Part shown: one piece after another, positions 17,967 through 27,129 of the stretch
Layout: each line of letters begins with the position of its first letter
Numbering within the stretch: position 1 is the stretch's first letter
Assembly: GCF_037963835.1 (NCBI RefSeq)
Contig: NZ_CP150145.1
Span: 1,302,001 to 1,366,000 of the forward strand
Origin: Paenibacillus sp. FSL H8-0332
GTDB lineage: Bacteria; Bacillota; Bacilli; Paenibacillales; Paenibacillaceae
DNA length: 64,000 bases
Reading direction: 5' to 3'
The notes under the pieces: model-generated
Database searches by the model: none
What the model was told of the DNA's origin: nothing
What the model saw: the letters and a program-made list of their open reading frames with translations, nothing else
Translations under genes and position numbers: made by a program

Positions 17967-19157
17967 CTACGCGTTGCTTAGCTGCAGGGCCGGTCCGAAG
18001 AACTCATAATGAATCTGAGCCTCGGTCATTCCGAACTTCCGCAGTTCGCCAATCATGGCTTCCATAAAAGGAACAGGCCCGCACACGTAAGCATCTCCGG
18101 TAACATCTACATAGCTCTTTAGAATTTCGCCTGTAATCACGCCATCCGGTCCGCCGGAGTAGAAGGTTCTGGTCTTGATGTTGCTCAGCGCCGCCGCATG
18201 CTTCTCAATATCTTTACCAAAGGCAGCAAGCGATTCGTTCCGTGCAGAGTGGAGGAAGACAACCGGCCGGTCCGGTGTTACATTAGCCACAGTCTCGAGC
18301 ATGCTCATCATAGGGGTGATGCCTACGCCGCCTGAGATGAAGGCTACAGGGGTAGTTACGGAAGTATCCAGCAGGAACTCGCCGGCAGGGGCGCTCACCT
18401 CAACGGTATCACCCTCATTCACTTCGTTATGAAGATAGACAGATACCACGCCATTCGGGTCATTCGTCTCCTCGCGTTTCACAGAAATACGGAACTCATC
18501 CGGCTTCGGCGCTTGGGACAGGCTGTATTGGCGGATCATGGTGTATTGCTCTCCAGGAATCAGCACACGGACAGAGATGTACTGGCCCGGCTTATAGTCT
18601 GGTACATTCGAGCCGTCGGCCGGCTTCAGATAGAACGATGTAATGCTGCCGCTCTCCTGAACCTTACGCACCACGGTAAAAGGCTTAAAGAAGTTCCAGC
18701 CGTTGTCCTGTTCCCTCGCTTCCTTGTACATGCTGTCTTCCACTCCGATGAATGCATCAGCAATCACTCCGTACGCGGCTTCCCAGGCACTGAGGATCTC
18801 ATCCGTAGCGGCATCGCCTAGCACCTCCTTGATGGCCTTCAGCAGGAATTCTCCGACGATCGGGTAATGCTCCGGCTTGATGCCGAGACTGACATGCTTG
18901 TGGGCGATCTGGACCACCGCTGGGAGAATGTTCTCAAGATTGTCTATGTGGACTGCCGCTGCATACACCGCATTGGCCAGTGCCGCCTGCTGGCGGCCTT
19001 GCGCCTGGTTGGCGTGGTTGAACACATTCAGCAGCTCCGGGTGGGCCTCGAACAGATTCCGGTAAAATACCGTGGTAATGGTAGTCCCGTGTTCCGCCAA
19101 CACAGGCGCTGTGGATTTGACAATGTCACGAGTCTCTTGAGTTAAAATATCGATCAT
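17967..19157 (-). CDS. hmp: Flavohemoglobin, nitric oxide dioxygenase
   Basis: A protein of 396 residues converting NO and O2 to nitrate with NAD(P)H. The globin domain (1-138) has the distal tyrosine in VFYRNLF (Tyr32) and proximal heme histidine in IAHKHVS (His88). The FAD domain (~150-255) has RQYSLS. The NAD domain (~260-396) has FISGGVGITPMMSML, VFLHSARN and YVCGPVPFMEAM. GGAGAGGGG precedes the ATG. It is divergent from an Rrf2-type NO regulator gene with direct repeats between them, so it is probably repressed until NO appears, which fits the neighbouring nitrate reductase producing nitrite and NO. Confidence 0.96.
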   Translation of the reverse strand: MIDILTQETRDIVKSTAPVLAEHGTTITTVFYRNLFEAHPELLNVFNHANQAQGRQQAALANAVYAAAVHIDNLENILPAVVQIAHKHVSLGIKPEHYPIVGEFLLKAIKEVLGDAATDEILSAWEAAYGVIADAFIGVEDSMYKEAREQDNGWNFFKPFTVVRKVQESGSITSFYLKPADGSNVPDYKPGQYISVRVLIPGEQYTMIRQYSLSQAPKPDEFRISVKREETNDPNGVVSVYLHNEVNEGDTVEVSAPAGEFLLDTSVTTPVAFISGGVGITPMMSMLETVANVTPDRPVVFLHSARNESLAAFGKDIEKHAAALSNIKTRTFYSGGPDGVITGEILKSYVDVTGDAYVCGPVPFMEAMIGELRKFGMTEAQIHYEFFGPALQLSNA

Positions 19158-19205
19158 CCCCTCTCCATATAGTACAAAATTAATATATACGGTTTTGAAG
19201 ATAAA

Positions 19206-19275
19206 AGATATATTTAAAATACCACTTTAACAAAATGGACAAATAATATGATATCCTCTGTAAAAAATACCACTT
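19206..19275. promoter_or_regulatory. Candidate NsrR operator region: two AAAATACCACTT direct repeats
   Basis: AAAATACCACTT occurs at 19216-19227 and 19264-19275, 48 bp apart. The first sits in a longer AT-rich partial dyad (AGATATATTTAAAATACC, 19206-19223) like NsrR targets of Bacillus. The region is 49-118 bp upstream of the hmp start and also upstream of the divergent regulator gene. Binding is inferred. Confidence 0.5.
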
Positions 19276-19422
19276 ACTTGAGGCGAAATGCGTATCTTCC
19301 TTCTTCGCTGGTTGGCTATACGTGCCTATAGGACAAGCCGGGATGTTAGATGGCGTGGTATAGTTGGATGGAGGGTATGACTGGTTTCGTGGTGCATTTG
19401 TAAACAGAATGGAGAGAAGAGA

Positions 19423-19959
19423 ATGAGGCTGACGTTATATACCGACTACTCCTTGCGCATCCTCATGTATCTCGGAGCGAAGCAGCGGGAAGAACTGACT
19501 ACTATACAGGATATCTCCAGTGCTTATGGCATCTCCAAGAATCATCTGATGAAGGTGTCGCATGAGCTCGGCAAGGCGGGTTATATTGAGACGGTCAGAG
19601 GGCGCGGGGGAGGGATCAGACTGGCGCTTGCGCCGGAGAAGATCAATATCGGGGAGGTCGTGCGCCGGATGGAGGATGATTTCTATCTCGTCGAATGCTT
19701 CCAGCCTGCAGGCGGCAGTTGTCCGATCTCCCCGGTGTGCAGACTCAAAGGTGTGCTGGGCAAAGCCCTGAACGCCTATCTGCAGGTACTGGGCGAGTAT
19801 ACGCTTCTGGACCTGTTGATGAATAGAGATGATCTGCATGCCATTCTGCAGGAGAGCAGCAGCCATGCTACTCCCCGAACAGAAGACGTTCCTCATCCCG
19901 GCTATGAATCGCATTCACTACCAGCAGCGCGTGGAATTGGTGAAGCACCGCAGGAGTAA
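19423..19959 (+). CDS. nsrR: Rrf2-family NO-sensing regulator
   Basis: A protein of 178 residues. The N-terminal winged helix (LTLYTDYSLRILMYL, AYGISKNHLMKVSHELG) is followed by RGRGGGIRLAL and three cysteines (Cys92, Cys100, Cys106 in VECF..GSCPISPVC) in the spacing of NsrR iron-sulfur ligands. It probably represses hmp until NO damages the cluster. The ~35-residue tail after ILQESSS is longer than usual and overlaps the 3' end of the convergent hemerythrin gene by 92 bp. Ribosome site GGAGAG precedes ATG. Confidence 0.88.
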   Translation: MRLTLYTDYSLRILMYLGAKQREELTTIQDISSAYGISKNHLMKVSHELGKAGYIETVRGRGGGIRLALAPEKINIGEVVRRMEDDFYLVECFQPAGGSCPISPVCRLKGVLGKALNAYLQVLGEYTLLDLLMNRDDLHAILQESSSHATPRTEDVPHPGYESHSLPAARGIGEAPQE

Positions 19960-20284
19960 GCCCTTCTTCCGCCAGCAGGACTTTGACATCCTGTACGATG
20001 ATCCGCAATAGCTCATGATCCCGCTTCAGCCGGGTAACGGCTTCCTGCAGGCTCGGCTGCTTCGCGGTCATCTCCTGGTAGAAGCCGTCTTCTTCCGCAT
20101 CGGCGTGGCTGAGAATCCGCGTCTCCCAATACTCAATCAAGTGGTCAGCCGCCTGGCGGGCCACTTCGGCTTCCTTCATCTCCAGCAGTTCTTCCACTTC
20201 TTCTGTCTTGGCTACAGCACCGGAGAGCCCGCCCTGATGTATGGCATGATGGGCGTGCAGCTGGCGCAGTGAGGGTCCTGACAT
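19868..20284 (-). CDS. Hemerythrin-like (HHE) domain protein
   Basis: A protein of 138 residues of the four-helix hemerythrin/HHE type, expected to bind a di-iron centre. Possible ligands are seen in LHAHHAIHQGG, YWETRILSHADAEEDGFY, LKRDHELLRIIV and VVNAIHSRDEERLLF. The gene is convergent with nsrR and overlaps it by 92 bp. Between an NO regulator and narG, a role in NO or oxygen handling or iron-sulfur repair is likely but not proven. The start is complement ATG at 20282-20284. Confidence 0.8.
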   Translation of the reverse strand: MSGPSLRQLHAHHAIHQGGLSGAVAKTEEVEELLEMKEAEVARQAADHLIEYWETRILSHADAEEDGFYQEMTAKQPSLQEAVTRLKRDHELLRIIVQDVKVLLAEEGLTPAVLHQFHALLVVNAIHSRDEERLLFGE

Positions 20285-20391
20285 CCTTATTCATCCTCCC
20301 ATGTATTGCACCTATAAGATTTCATATGTTCCACAGTATAACACATAGGGCTGCAGTGGAATTCCCGCTAAGAGCTTCCCCCGGGTATAAA

Positions 20392-20405
20392 GAGGGAACT
20401 CCCTA
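20392..20405 (+). promoter_or_regulatory. Candidate NreC site 1 upstream of narG
   Basis: GAGGGAACTCCCTA matches the staphylococcal NreC motif TAGGG-N4-CCCTA at 9 of 10 fixed positions. Confidence 0.5.
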
Positions 20406-20490
20406 ATGGGGACTCCTGCCCGGCAGGTTCCATGCAGAATCACAGCTTTTCTCCTCAGCGGGAAAGGCTTGTTTGCTGTGGGCTGAGATC

Positions 20491-20525
20491 GAGGGAATTC
20501 CCGAGGTTCAATAGGTGTTTCCCTA
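20491..20525 (+). promoter_or_regulatory. Candidate NreC sites 2 and 3 upstream of narG
   Basis: GAGGGAATTCCCGA at 20491-20504 (8 of 10) and TAGGTGTTTCCCTA at 20512-20525 (9 of 10), their starts 21 bp apart (two helical turns). The centre of the proximal site is 34 bp upstream of the centre of the candidate -10 at 20550-20555, i.e. near position -43. Confidence 0.5.
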
Positions 20526-20599
20526 ATGGGAAGCGCGGCCGGGTAGATCCATAATGAGATTAATTGAATAGATTCGCGGAAAAGGAGTGTTCTGGATAC

Positions 20600-23500
20600 A
20601 TGAAGAAGAAATTCGGCCTTAACTTTTTTAAGCCGGTGGAGAGCTATTCCGGGAACTGGTCCATACTTGAAGAGAAAAATAGAGATTGGGAGAACATGTA
20701 CCGCCAGCGCTGGTCTCACGATAAAGTAGTACGCACTACCCATGGGGTCAACTGTACAGGCTCCTGCAGCTGGAAGGTGTTCGTGAAGAACGGAATCATC
20801 ACCTGGGAGAACCAGCAGATCGACTATCCGTCCTGCGGACCGGACATGCCGGAGTTTGAACCGCGCGGCTGTCCCCGCGGAGCCACCTTCTCCTGGTACG
20901 AATATAGTCCGCTGCGCGTGAAGTACCCTTATATCCGGGGGAAGCTGTGGCGGCTGTGGCAGACGGCGCTCCAGGAGCATGACAATTATGTCGATGCCTG
21001 GGCCAGTATTGTGGAAGATCCCGGGAAGGCCAGCCTGTATAAGAAGGCGCGCGGCAAAGGCGGTCATGTCCGGGTAGCCTGGGACGACGCATTGCGGCTG
21101 ATCGCGGCACAGCTGATCTATACGATCCGTAAGTACGGTCCTGACCGTATCGCCGGGTTCACCCCGATTCCGGCTATGTCGATGGTCAGCTACGCTTCGG
21201 GTGCACGGTTCATCTCGCTCCTGGGCGGTCAAATGCTGAGCTTCTATGACTGGTATGCCGATCTTCCTCCGGCTTCGCCGCAGATCTGGGGCGAGCAGAC
21301 TGATGTCCCGGAATCCTCGGACTGGTACAACGCCGGTTACCTGATGATGTGGGGCTCGAACGTACCGCTTACCCGGACGCCGGATGCCCACTTCATGACC
21401 GAAGTGCGTTATAAAGGAACCAAGGTCGTGTCGGTAGCTCCGGATCTCGCCGAGAACGTCAAATTCGCCGACAATTGGCTGGCACCGAATCCCGGTTCGG
21501 ACGCAGCGCTTGCCCAGGCCATGACGCATGTCATCCTGCAGGAATTCTACCAGGAACGCCAGGAGCCGATGTTCCTGAATTATGCGAAGCAATATACCGA
21601 CATGCCGTTCCTGATTCTGCTTGATCCCCATGAGGATCACCTGAAGGGCGGACGGTTCCTGCGGGCGAGCGATCTTGGAGATACCTCCCCGCATTCAGAC
21701 TGGAAGCCGGTCATCTTCGATGAGGCTACAGGTGAGATGATGGTTCCGAACGGTACGATGGGGCAGCGCTGGGAAGAGGGCAAGAAGTGGAACCTGATTC
21801 TGGAGCGGGAGGACGGCAGCAGGGTCGAGCCGGCCCTGACCATGGAAGGCCATGGGGAAGAGTGGACAGAGATCGTGTTCCCGTATTTCGACAATGCCGG
21901 TAACGGCACGTTCAGCCGGATCATTCCGGCCCGGAAGATGAAGCTTGCGGACGGTACAGAACGTTATGTAGCCACGGTCTATGATCTGATGATGAGCCAA
22001 TACGGCATTAAGCGCAGAGACAGTCTGCTGAACGCCAAGGGGTATGAGGATGCCGGATCTCATTACACTCCGGCCTGGCAAGAGAAGATTACCACCGTGA
22101 AGGCAAGTGTTGTCGTTCAGATTGCCCGTGAGTTTGCCCAGAACTCCATTGAGACGGGCGGACGCTCCATGATTATCATGGGGGCAGGCATCAACCACTG
22201 GTTCAACAGTGATACCATCTACCGCTCCATTCTGAATCTGGTCGTACTGACTGCCTCCCAGGGCGTCAACGGCGGCGGCTGGGCCCATTATGTCGGCCAG
22301 GAGAAATGCCGTCCGATTGAGGGCTGGTCAACCGTTGCATTTGCCAAGGACTGGCAGGGGCCGTCGCGGCAGCAGAACGCAACCTCGTTCTTCTACTTTG
22401 CCACAGAGCAGTGGCGTTATGAGGAGAGCGGCACCGATTCGCTGAAATCGCCGACAGGCGGGGATGTAGCTTACCAGCATCCGGCGGATTACAACGTTCT
22501 GGCTGCGCGTCTCGGCTGGCTGCCTTCCTTCCCGCAATTTAACAAGAACAGCCTGCTGTTCGCCGAGGAAGCTGCGCAGCAGGGCAAGAAGACGAACAGT
22601 GAGATTATCAGCCACACCGTGGAAGAGATCACCTCGCGGAAGACACGTTTTGCTGTGGAAGATCCCGGCGCACCGGAGAACTTCCCCCGTTCCCTGTTCA
22701 TCTGGCGCTCGAACCTGATCTCAAGCTCCGCCAAAGGCCAGGAATACTTCATGAAGCATTTGCTCGGAGCCTCGGACGGTCTGTTGGCGGAGCCGAATGA
22801 AGAGCAGAAGCCGGAGGAGATTGTCTGGCGCGGGGATGTGGAAGGCAAGCTGGATCTGATGGTGGCCCTGGATTTCCGGATGACGACTACGCCGCTGTAT
22901 GCGGATATTGTGCTGCCTGCCGCAACCTGGTATGAGAAGACAGATCTGTCGTCCACCGACATGCATCCGTTCGTCCATCCGTTCAATCCGGCCGTGAATC
23001 CGCTATGGGAATCCCGTTCCGACTGGGATATCTACCGCCAATTGTCAGAGGTATTCTCCGAGATGGCGAAGTCGCAGCTCCCTGGCGTCTATAAAGATGT
23101 GGTGATGTCTCCGCTGGGCCATGACTCCATCAGTGAAATTTCACAGCCGATGGGTCTGGTCAAGGATTGGACCAAGGGCGAAGTGCCGGCCATTCCGGGT
23201 AAAACTATGCCGAACTTCACCATTGTGGAGCGGGATTACACCCAGATTCATGACAAATACACTTCGCTTGGACCGAATCTGGCAACCGGTAAGGCCGGCG
23301 CGCACGGCATCAGCTTCTCAGTCGCTGAAGAATATGAGGAGCTTAAGAAGATCAGCGGCGTGCATTACGATGAAACCATCAAAAACGGATTACCGAAGCT
23401 GCAAACCGCCCGTCAGGCTGCGGATACCATTCTTCATCTGTCTTCAGCCACCAACGGCCGCGTCTCCCAGAAGGCCTATGCTGCGGCAGAACAGGATTCA

Positions 23501-24274
23501 GGTGTAGAGCTCCGTGACATCTCGGCAGACCGGGCCGCCGAGAAAATTACGTTCCAGAGCATCACCGCCCAGCCGCGCGAAGTGATTCCGACCCCGGTAT
23601 TCAGCGGCTCGAACAAGCAAGGGCGGCGTTATTCACCGTTCACTACGAATATCGAACGTCTCGTTCCGTTCCGCACCCTGACGGGAAGACAGCATTTCTA
23701 CATTGACCATGAGATCTTCCAGCAGTTCGGCGAAGCGCTGCCGGTCTATAAGCCGACACTGCCTCCGATGGTCTTCGGGCCGCGCGACAAGGAAGTGAAG
23801 GGCGGGATGGATGCGCTGGTCCTGAGATATCTGACACCGCACGGGAAATGGAATATTCATTCAACCTATCAGGATAACCAGCACATGCTGACATTGTTCC
23901 GCGGCGGTCCGACGGTGTGGATCAATAATGAGGATGCAGCAGCCCATGACATTGCGGACAACGATTGGCTTGAAGTCTATAACCGTAACGGTGTCGTCAC
24001 GGCACGAGCGGTTGTCAGTCACCGGATGCCCAGAGGCACCATGTTCATGTATCACGCCCAGGATAAGCATATTCAGGTGCCGGGCTCCGAGATTACGGAT
24101 ACGCGCGGCGGAAGCCACAATGCGCCAACCCGGATTCATCTGAAGCCAACCCAGATGGTCGGCGGATATGCACAGCTCAGCTACGGCTTCAACTACTACG
24201 GTCCGATCGGCAACCAGCGTGATGTCTACGTAGCCGTCCGCAAAATGAAGGAGGTCAACTGGCTTGAAAATTAA
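20600..24274 (+). CDS. narG: Respiratory nitrate reductase alpha subunit
   Basis: A protein of 1224 residues reducing nitrate to nitrite with a bis-MGD molybdenum centre at the inner face of the membrane. The N terminus has THGVNCTGSCSWKVFVKNG, the NarG His/Cys pattern for the FS0 iron-sulfur cluster, and YPSCGPDMPEFEPRGCPRGA. The C-terminal molybdopterin-binding domain includes LVLRYLTPHGKWNIHSTYQD and YGFNYYGPIGNQRDVY. Full length, first of narGHJI. ATG 20600 follows AAAGGAG at 20581-20587 with a rather long spacing; an upstream in-frame TTG at 20564 lacks a ribosome site. Likely activated by NreC. Confidence 0.97.
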   Translation: MKKKFGLNFFKPVESYSGNWSILEEKNRDWENMYRQRWSHDKVVRTTHGVNCTGSCSWKVFVKNGIITWENQQIDYPSCGPDMPEFEPRGCPRGATFSWYEYSPLRVKYPYIRGKLWRLWQTALQEHDNYVDAWASIVEDPGKASLYKKARGKGGHVRVAWDDALRLIAAQLIYTIRKYGPDRIAGFTPIPAMSMVSYASGARFISLLGGQMLSFYDWYADLPPASPQIWGEQTDVPESSDWYNAGYLMMWGSNVPLTRTPDAHFMTEVRYKGTKVVSVAPDLAENVKFADNWLAPNPGSDAALAQAMTHVILQEFYQERQEPMFLNYAKQYTDMPFLILLDPHEDHLKGGRFLRASDLGDTSPHSDWKPVIFDEATGEMMVPNGTMGQRWEEGKKWNLILEREDGSRVEPALTMEGHGEEWTEIVFPYFDNAGNGTFSRIIPARKMKLADGTERYVATVYDLMMSQYGIKRRDSLLNAKGYEDAGSHYTPAWQEKITTVKASVVVQIAREFAQNSIETGGRSMIIMGAGINHWFNSDTIYRSILNLVVLTASQGVNGGGWAHYVGQEKCRPIEGWSTVAFAKDWQGPSRQQNATSFFYFATEQWRYEESGTDSLKSPTGGDVAYQHPADYNVLAARLGWLPSFPQFNKNSLLFAEEAAQQGKKTNSEIISHTVEEITSRKTRFAVEDPGAPENFPRSLFIWRSNLISSSAKGQEYFMKHLLGASDGLLAEPNEEQKPEEIVWRGDVEGKLDLMVALDFRMTTTPLYADIVLPAATWYEKTDLSSTDMHPFVHPFNPAVNPLWESRSDWDIYRQLSEVFSEMAKSQLPGVYKDVVMSPLGHDSISEISQPMGLVKDWTKGEVPAIPGKTMPNFTIVERDYTQIHDKYTSLGPNLATGKAGAHGISFSVAEEYEELKKISGVHYDETIKNGLPKLQTARQAADTILHLSSATNGRVSQKAYAAAEQDSGVELRDISADRAAEKITFQSITAQPREVIPTPVFSGSNKQGRRYSPFTTNIERLVPFRTLTGRQHFYIDHEIFQQFGEALPVYKPTLPPMVFGPRDKEVKGGMDALVLRYLTPHGKWNIHSTYQDNQHMLTLFRGGPTVWINNEDAAAHDIADNDWLEVYNRNGVVTARAVVSHRMPRGTMFMYHAQDKHIQVPGSEITDTRGGSHNAPTRIHLKPTQMVGGYAQLSYGFNYYGPIGNQRDVYVAVRKMKEVNWLEN

Positions 24275-25835
24275 AGCGCAAGTGGCAATGGTAATGAATC
24301 TGGATAAATGCATCGGCTGCCACACCTGCAGCGTGACCTGCAAGACGACCTGGACGAACCGCAAGGGTGCGGAATATATGTGGTTCAACAATGTGGAGAC
24401 GAAGCCGGGCATCGGTTATCCGAAGCGCTGGGAAGACCAGGAGCTGTACAAGGGGGGCTGGCAGCTGCGCAAGGGCAAGCTTGAGCTGAAATCCGGCAAT
24501 AAGCTGTCCAAGATCGCGCTCGGCAAGATTTTCTACAACCCTGACATGCCGGAAATGAAGGATTATTATGAGCCGTGGACGTACAACTACGAGCATCTGA
24601 CGAATGCAGGGGAGCAGAAGCATTCCCCGGTAGCACGGGCCCACTCTGCTGTAACGGGCGAGAAGATGGATCTGGAATGGGGGCCGAACTGGGAGGATGA
24701 TCTGGCAGGCGCGCATGTAACCGGACCGCTTGACCCGAACATTCAGAAGATCGAGGAAGAGATCAAGTTCAACTTCGAGAAATCCTTCATGATCTATTTG
24801 CCCCGTCTGTGCGAACATTGCCTGAACCCGAGCTGCGTGGCGTCCTGTCCTTCAGGAGCGATGTACAAACGGGATGAGGACGGAATCGTACTGGTAGACC
24901 AGGAGGCCTGCCGCGGCTGGAGATATTGTATGACCGGCTGTCCGTATAAGAAGGTGTACTTCAATTGGCAGACGAACAAAGCGGAGAAATGCACATTCTG
25001 CTTCCCTCGTGTGGAGGCAGGTCTGCCAACGGTATGCTCCGAGACCTGCACCGGCCGTATCCGTTATCTCGGGGTGCTGCTGTATGATGCCGACAAGGTG
25101 CTTGAGGCGGCGTCCACCCCGGACGAGAAGGATCTGTATAAGGCACAATGTGATTTGTTCCTGAATCCGCATGACCCGGAGATTATGGCTCAGGCCAGAC
25201 AAGACGGCATCTCCGAGGACTGGCTGGAGGCTGCGCAGAACTCGCCGGTCTACAAGCTGGCGATTGAGCACAAGCTGGCCTTCCCGCTTCACCCGGAATA
25301 CCGGACCCTGCCGATGGTATGGTACGTCCCGCCGCTTAGCCCGATTATGAATTACTTTGAAGGCAAGGATTCGCTGAAGAATCCCGATATGATCTTCCCG
25401 GCGATTGAAGAGATGCGCACGCCTATCCAGTACCTGGCGAATATGCTGACAGCCGGCGATACGGAGACTGTGAAGGAAGCTCTGCAGCGGATGGCGATGA
25501 TGCGCTCCTATATGCGCGCCCAGTCCACCGGCCAGGAGTTCGATCTCAGCCGTCTTGACCGGGTCGGTATGACCGCACAGCAGACGGAGGAAATGTACCG
25601 GCTGCTCGCAATCGCCAAATACGAAGACCGTTTCGTTATCCCCACCTCCCACAAGGAGCAGCACATGAACCCTTACCGTGCCCAAGGCTCAGCCGGTTAC
25701 GGCAACGGGATGGGCGATATGGGCTCCGGCTCCGGCTGTGACGGCTGCGGACCGGCCAGCCCTTCCGGTGATGCGATGAAGACGGGCAAGGAGATGTATG
25801 AAGAGAATTTCTACGGGGGGATCTGGCGTGATTGA
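24264..25835 (+). CDS. narH: Respiratory nitrate reductase beta subunit
   Basis: A protein of 523 residues carrying electrons from NarI to NarG through iron-sulfur clusters. Cysteine groups are visible in CIGCHTCSVTCK, LCEHCLNPSCVASCPSG, CRGWRYCMTGCPYKK and CTFCFPRVEAGLPTVCSETC; the Trp in CRGW is the usual mark of the [3Fe-4S] site. The start is TTG at 24264, preceded by AAGGAGGT at 24248-24255, overlapping the narG end by 11 bp. The C-terminal tail is Gly/Ser/Cys rich (GSGSGCDGCGPASPSGD). Confidence 0.97.
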   Translation: MKIKAQVAMVMNLDKCIGCHTCSVTCKTTWTNRKGAEYMWFNNVETKPGIGYPKRWEDQELYKGGWQLRKGKLELKSGNKLSKIALGKIFYNPDMPEMKDYYEPWTYNYEHLTNAGEQKHSPVARAHSAVTGEKMDLEWGPNWEDDLAGAHVTGPLDPNIQKIEEEIKFNFEKSFMIYLPRLCEHCLNPSCVASCPSGAMYKRDEDGIVLVDQEACRGWRYCMTGCPYKKVYFNWQTNKAEKCTFCFPRVEAGLPTVCSETCTGRIRYLGVLLYDADKVLEAASTPDEKDLYKAQCDLFLNPHDPEIMAQARQDGISEDWLEAAQNSPVYKLAIEHKLAFPLHPEYRTLPMVWYVPPLSPIMNYFEGKDSLKNPDMIFPAIEEMRTPIQYLANMLTAGDTETVKEALQRMAMMRSYMRAQSTGQEFDLSRLDRVGMTAQQTEEMYRLLAIAKYEDRFVIPTSHKEQHMNPYRAQGSAGYGNGMGDMGSGSGCDGCGPASPSGDAMKTGKEMYEENFYGGIWRD

Positions 25836-26394
25836 TCTGATCAAACTGCATCATTATAAGCAATCCTTCGGTTATTTCGCCCTGCAGCTCATGTACCCGG
25901 AGAAGCTGGATTTCCATCCGGCTCTGCTGGAAGAGGCGTTTGACCCCCATCACCCGGGCTATGCCCATGTGCAGACCTATTGGCAGCAGATGCAGAGCTT
26001 CAGCCTGGAAGAGATTCAGGAGAATTATGCAGCCACCTTTGATTTCCAGAAGGACTGTGCGCTCTATATGACCTATTTCAAATTTGAGGAGGCCAAGGAA
26101 CGCGGGCAAATGCTCGCCAAGCTGAAGCTTCTGTATGAAATGTTCGGCCTTATCATGCCGGAGAGTGAGCTGCCTGATTATTTGCCGCTGATGTGCGAAT
26201 TTCTATATGCCGCAGAGTGGCTGGATGTCCCTGGCGCGCCGGAGAACTTCCGGATGCTGATTGCGGTGCTGGAGGATGGCACGTATCATCTGCTCAAGGC
26301 GCTGGAGCGTAATGAAAGTCCTTATTATCACCTGGTTAGAGGTTTGCGTGATACCTTCAAAGCTTGTGCGGAACAGGAGGCCCTGAGTCAATGA
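25828..26394 (+). CDS. narJ: Nitrate reductase assembly chaperone
   Basis: A protein of 188 residues of the NarJ/TorD helical type, required to insert the molybdenum cofactor into NarG before membrane attachment. Recognisable parts are YKQSFGYFALQLMYPEKLDF, the NYAATFDFQKDCALYMTYF stretch and LPLMCEFLYAAEW. I prefer GTG 25828, overlapping the narH stop by 8 bp. An in-frame ATG at 25798 also has AAGGAG close before it and would add 10 residues. It lies between narH and narI as in other Firmicutes. Confidence 0.93.
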   Translation: MIDLIKLHHYKQSFGYFALQLMYPEKLDFHPALLEEAFDPHHPGYAHVQTYWQQMQSFSLEEIQENYAATFDFQKDCALYMTYFKFEEAKERGQMLAKLKLLYEMFGLIMPESELPDYLPLMCEFLYAAEWLDVPGAPENFRMLIAVLEDGTYHLLKALERNESPYYHLVRGLRDTFKACAEQEALSQ

Positions 26395-27077
26395 ATATGG
26401 CGGGTCAGTTTTTATGGGTTATTTTCCCTTATATGTGTATGGTGGTGTTTGTCGGCGGTCATATTGCCCGCTACCGGAAGGATCAGTTCAACTGGACGGC
26501 CAAATCCAGTGAATTCATTGAGAAAAAACAGCTGAAATTCGGCAGCATTCTGTTCCATCTCGGCATCATGCCGGTCATTCTCGGCCACATCGGCGGGCTA
26601 GCCGTTCCAAAATCCTGGCTGGAGGCCGTAGGCGTAAGTGATCATCTCTACCACATTGGCGCAGTATACATCGGCGGAATCTTCGGTGCGGCTACCCTGC
26701 TCGGGATGCTGATTCTGACCTCACGGCGCTTCACACTGAAGAATGTCCGCCGGCTCAGCAGCGCCTCAGATCTGATTGTCAACTCGCTGCTCCTGTTCAT
26801 TGTATTCATGGGGATGTACTCCACTATTGTCACGAATGTGGTACAGCCGGAGTTCGATTACCGGGATACGATTTCTGTGTGGTTCCGCGGCTTGTTCCTG
26901 TTCCGGCCGGACCCGTCACTGATGAGCGGAGTGCCCTTCTCCTTCAAGCTTCACATCCTGTCAGGGTTCGCAATCTTCGCCTTCTGGCCGTTCACCCGGC
27001 TGGTCCATGTCTGGAGTGTTCCGTTGAATTATGTAGGCAGAAGTTATATCCTATACAGAAGAAATAAATCAAATTAA
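26391..27077 (+). CDS. narI: Respiratory nitrate reductase gamma subunit (cytochrome b)
   Basis: A protein of 228 residues with five membrane helices; it takes electrons from menaquinol and anchors NarGH. Heme-ligand histidines fit GGHIARYRKDQFNW, LGIMPVILGHIGG, FSFKLHILSGFAIF and FTRLVHVWSVPLNY. The ATG overlaps the narJ stop (ATGA) and follows AGGAGG at 26375-26380. Confidence 0.96.
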   Translation: MNMAGQFLWVIFPYMCMVVFVGGHIARYRKDQFNWTAKSSEFIEKKQLKFGSILFHLGIMPVILGHIGGLAVPKSWLEAVGVSDHLYHIGAVYIGGIFGAATLLGMLILTSRRFTLKNVRRLSSASDLIVNSLLLFIVFMGMYSTIVTNVVQPEFDYRDTISVWFRGLFLFRPDPSLMSGVPFSFKLHILSGFAIFAFWPFTRLVHVWSVPLNYVGRSYILYRRNKSN

Positions 27078-27129
27078 CGGACAGAGCAGCGTGGACTTCT
27101 TTCCCTGTTCTATCCGAGGAGAGAAAGCG

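Larger units (their letters stand above)
20285..20599 (+). promoter_or_regulatory. narG regulatory region
   Basis: No gene is seen in this 315-bp gap. It is GC-rich and full of short palindromes. It holds three TAGGG-N4-CCCTA-like sites (20392-20405, 20491-20504, 20512-20525), a candidate -10 CATAAT at 20550-20555, and a TAGGG half-site at 20346. CCCTAATGGG occurs twice exactly 120 bp apart (20401 and 20521). Confidence 0.6.

Noticed and set aside
20312..21694. 460-codon minus-strand open frame
   Set aside because: It covers the narG promoter region and the narG start in antisense and shows no recognisable domain.
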